Below are positions 61,064 to 64,000 of a stretch of 64,000 nt of DNA, piece by piece. Position 1 is the stretch's first letter. Each line of letters starts with the position of its first letter. The notes under the pieces are model-generated. The model did no database searches, was not told the DNA's origin, and was given only the letters and a program-made list of their open reading frames with translations. The DNA is from Psettodes erumei (Eukaryota > Chordata > Actinopteri > Pleuronectiformes > Psettodidae). The DNA lies in contig JAFBJZ010000894.1 of assembly GCA_016785225.1 (NCBI GenBank), positions 124,001-188,000 of the forward strand, in the 5' to 3' direction. The translations under genes and the position numbers were made by a program.

Positions 61064-61093
61064 GATGTTGTTGGGTTAGTACCCAACAACATC
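61064..61093. repeat. Perfect 13-bp inverted repeat
   Basis: GATGTTGTTGGGT (61064-61076), loop TAGT, then ACCCAACAACATC (61081-61093). No gene, terminator or transposon end can be tied to it. The interval 60600-63700 has otherwise only CA-rich and TTG-rich low-complexity DNA (about 61100-61340). Confidence 0.8.
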
Positions 61094-63703
61094 CAGTGAC
61101 AAGCTTTTGTACACATGCACACTCACATATAGGGACTTACACACACAACACCAACACAAGCACCCCATACATCCACAGACACATGCCCTACACACAGGCA
61201 CACCTACACACACATTCAAAGTTGCACCTTATCTGATCATACTGTTAATAACATTGTATGTGTTGGTAGTATGGCTGCTATAGTGATCAGTGTTATTGTT
61301 ATTATTGTAACTGTCATGGTTGTTGTTGTCATTGTTGCAGTTGTCATTTCCTCTCCTCCTTCTCTCTGTCCTTTCTGCCCCCCTGTCCGGTCCAGTTCCA
61401 CCAGTTATTCCAAAATTCGAACAAGGTAGCTAAAAACTGTAATACATAATAAACTTTAACCATGCAATAGGTGGAGCATGGTACATGACAAATCTTGTAG
61501 AGCAAATCTGCCTGGCACTGTAAGGATATCCAGATCTCTCTCTGCATACCTGAGCTGCTGGGCAGGGCAGGTAAAAAAAAGAAGTTGTGATGTCATCAAG
61601 TCATACAACAGTTTTGTAGTTTGCAATCTGGTAATAAAAAGCAAATCAAGCTCATGCAGACTGGAGTCAGTCTGCTTATTTTGTGGCCACATATGACAAC
61701 TGGTCTCACTGTTTCTTTCAAAACTAAAAAGCCTTTTTGAATAGCCCACTGATGTCCATGTGGTTCTTTCTCCTGAACAGATGTATTTTCAAGGTCCCGA
61801 TGCTTATGATAATGTGGTGCTGATGTGCCAAAAGATTCAGTAGCTCCTTATTTGTGAAACAACTGCAACTTCACAAGCTGCTCAGCATCCCTCATATTAC
61901 CACTTCTCATAATAAAACAACTCTTTTTACAAGTTTAGTCATAAAATTGCAAGTTTATTCTCAAAGTCTCATATTATTTTTCTCTAAAGATTGCCCCAAA
62001 ACACCATTGTAGTTAGGAGCCTCTCTGTAGAGAAAATATTAAAATTAAGTTTAGGATCAGCTTTGCCAATGTTTAATAGGCTTTCTGCAGAAAGGATCAG
62101 AGCTGATAGAGCTGAGTATTCAAGTGGTCAGAAGGAATGTGATAAAGAGTGATAAGTGTGTGTACTGTTTATAGGAAGACTGGAACACTGGGTATGAAAC
62201 CTTGGTCTAGACATGTCAAGACATGGAGCTGGAATGCCGTGTCTGAGTCTGTTTCTGACTTGCCCAGACAGGCATTTGCTCAATATTTTCAAAACAAGGC
62301 TGGAGAGATGAGTTCAAATGAGAACAAGTAGTAAAATAATAAGCATTCATTTTCCATGACGCTTCCTTAGAAAAAAACACTATTTGTCCACAGTCATTCC
62401 TGACTGGGTAGTGAGTGACAGGGATTTGTCTCAGCATGCTGAGGCAGAGTTGGGGATTGAGCAACACACACATACTTGAGAGAACTGTAACTGGTTCAGC
62501 CTTATCATTTCAACAGGAATCATTTGAACAAGGTAAGTGCAAAGACCAAATGTCTGTGTTAGTCTTTATACATTGTTGTAGTTTGGACAGAAATAGCACA
62601 CAAATGGAGTTTAGAGCAGACATTATTTATTTAAATTTCCTTGAAGAGGTTATTACAAAAAAGAAAGAAGGCATATGGAGCACTGTTGACTAATTCTGAA
62701 GTGGTTCATTGTACACATTATTCACCAGTCAACATCTCAGAAATAGTAGCAGAATATTTCATCATGTTGTAAACCTCCACCCACCCATGTTGGTGGGCAT
62801 GAAACACCATGAGCTGGATGAAGATGGTGGGAATAAAAGATGAGCTGCAGACTATTTTAAAATGGAGATCAGTGTCAGGTGTCCTTGATACAAGGGAAAT
62901 ATTATAACAGGAACAAAAATGAAAACTGTACACCCTATCAGCTTGTTAAATATGAGCACAATGAATTACACTTCACATCCATACACTTTTAGTAACTTTA
63001 AAGCTTATACAGTGTTAAAGTATTCAGTGTTATTGCTGAGGAGGCATGTATTTTATCCAATGAAAGAATATTCTACATTTAAGTTGGTGAATGAAGGTCA
63101 GTGGGTAAAAGTTTTCACAAGATCTAATATAACACTGTACGCTGACCGTCACACACTGACATTCAGTCCCATGTCCAACATATGAGCCAGGCTGCATGCT
63201 GCTCAGGTGCATTTCATTTTGAATGTGAAGCAGTAATGCTGTATTATTTATATACCTCTTGGTATCTCGTGCAAAAATAATGTAACTCTGTTTGATCGAC
63301 AGTGCGCAATGCCTTTTGTTTGTTGGACCTCAGGGAGACTGCACAAGCTTTAATAGCTATTAAAACTCATTGTGGATGTGTGTCATCCGAGTGTAGACAG
63401 TGGGGAAAGGATGACTGCAGAATAGAGTGGTCCTATTTATGCACAATGTGTAGTTGATTCTCTGTAATTCATCAGCTGTATAACAGTACAACCACATTAT
63501 TGAACTGTGTCTATTGCAATAACCCATCATGTTGGGGTAAGTATATCTGGGGTGTCTTTAATTTGGTTCACAGCTGATTTGAGAAATCCATACTAAACAT
63601 ATTTCTAAGCATTTCTTAGTCTATCATTGCATGATAATAAACTGCATATGAAGACAGACAATGTTATATCTGTCTGTCTTCTTTTTCTATCCATCTTTCA
63701 CAG

Positions 63704-63959
63704 CTGTGAAATGTGTGGTATCTGGGCTTTATTTGGCAGTGATGAGTGCCTGTCAGTTCAGTGCACTAGAGCCATGAAGATTGCTCACAGGGGCCCTGAT
63801 GCCTTCCGGTTTGAGAATGTCAGTTGCTTCACAAACTGCTGCTTTGGCTTCCACTGGTTGGCTATTGTGGACCAACTGTATGGTATGCAACCCTTACGCA
63901 TCAAGAAGTTTCCTTTCCTGTGGCTCTGCTACAATGGAGAAATTTACAATAATGACACG
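63704..63959 (+). CDS. asns: Asparagine synthetase (glutamine-hydrolysing), first coding exon
   Basis: The exon follows the acceptor TTTCACAG, has seven untranslated bases, then ATG at 63711. It runs 83 codons to a donor GTAAGG at 63960, so the gene continues beyond the window. The protein begins MCGIWALFGSDECLSVQC, with Cys2 the N-terminal nucleophile of the class II glutamine amidotransferase domain. KIAHRGPDAFRFENV and WLCYNGEIYNND match the conserved glutamine-site motifs. ASNS makes asparagine from aspartate, ATP and glutamine in the cytosol. At codon 49 (63855-63857) the sequence has TGG (Trp) where the family has Arg in HRLAVVD. It lies downstream of tac1 in the same orientation, as in other vertebrates. 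Confidence 0.97.
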
Positions 63960-64000
63960 GTAAGGATATGTCTCAGATGTCTCTGGATAACAGAACATGC

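Overview
The window is vertebrate nuclear DNA, almost certainly from a teleost fish and probably a percomorph (lineage guess only). The evidence is small exons with GT/AG splice sites, AT-rich intergenic DNA, microsatellites and a typical fish mixture of transposable elements (Tc1, hAT, piggyBac-type MITE, L2-like LINE, Ty3/gypsy with chromodomain, BEL/Pao). Nothing is prokaryotic: no operons and no CRISPR array.

Two host genes anchor the window. At the left, five coding exons (5619-9605, + strand) give a complete tac1 preprotachykinin of 116 residues, with a substance P-type peptide and a neurokinin A-type peptide, each followed by Gly-Lys-Arg. At the right edge, 63704-63959 is the first coding exon of asns (asparagine synthetase), running off the window. 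TAC1 and ASNS are neighbours in other vertebrates, so this is a conserved pair with about 54 kb between the two coding regions.

That interval holds two displaced pieces of host genes. One is a decayed copy of the last two exons of a CSMD-type gene (19027-19758: splice sites kept, but a frameshift, a stop and a deletion). The other is the 3' part of a HIPK-like kinase gene (29012-29771, perhaps to 30437), whose catalytic-lobe exons I could not find.

The rest of the interval is mostly transposon debris. In order: a Tc1 relic (14.2-15.7 kb); a piggyBac-type MITE with TTAA duplications (16.3-16.6 kb); a hAT MITE with a perfect 8-bp duplication (17.6-18.1 kb); an L2-like LINE on the minus strand with a second hAT MITE nested in it (25.1-28.4 kb); a Ty3/gypsy chromodomain element joined head-to-head to an inverted, repeat-rich relative (32.9-40.1 kb); a threefold tandem array of about 787 bp (40.9-43.6 kb); BEL/Pao pieces on both sides of a second LINE, which itself carries a 911-bp solo LTR (45.5-53.0 kb); an 82-bp 18S rRNA fragment (46.8 kb); a hAT/ZBED transposase relic (53.7-54.9 kb); a retroviral-type integrase relic (55.0-55.7 kb); and a second gypsy element with partial LTRs (57.7-60.6 kb).

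I did not find a new multi-gene system. The points most worth checking are the Arg-to-Trp change at the glutamine-binding position of asns, the misplaced CSMD and HIPK fragments, the hybrid repeat-bearing gypsy derivative, and the nested insertions whose target duplications can be read directly.
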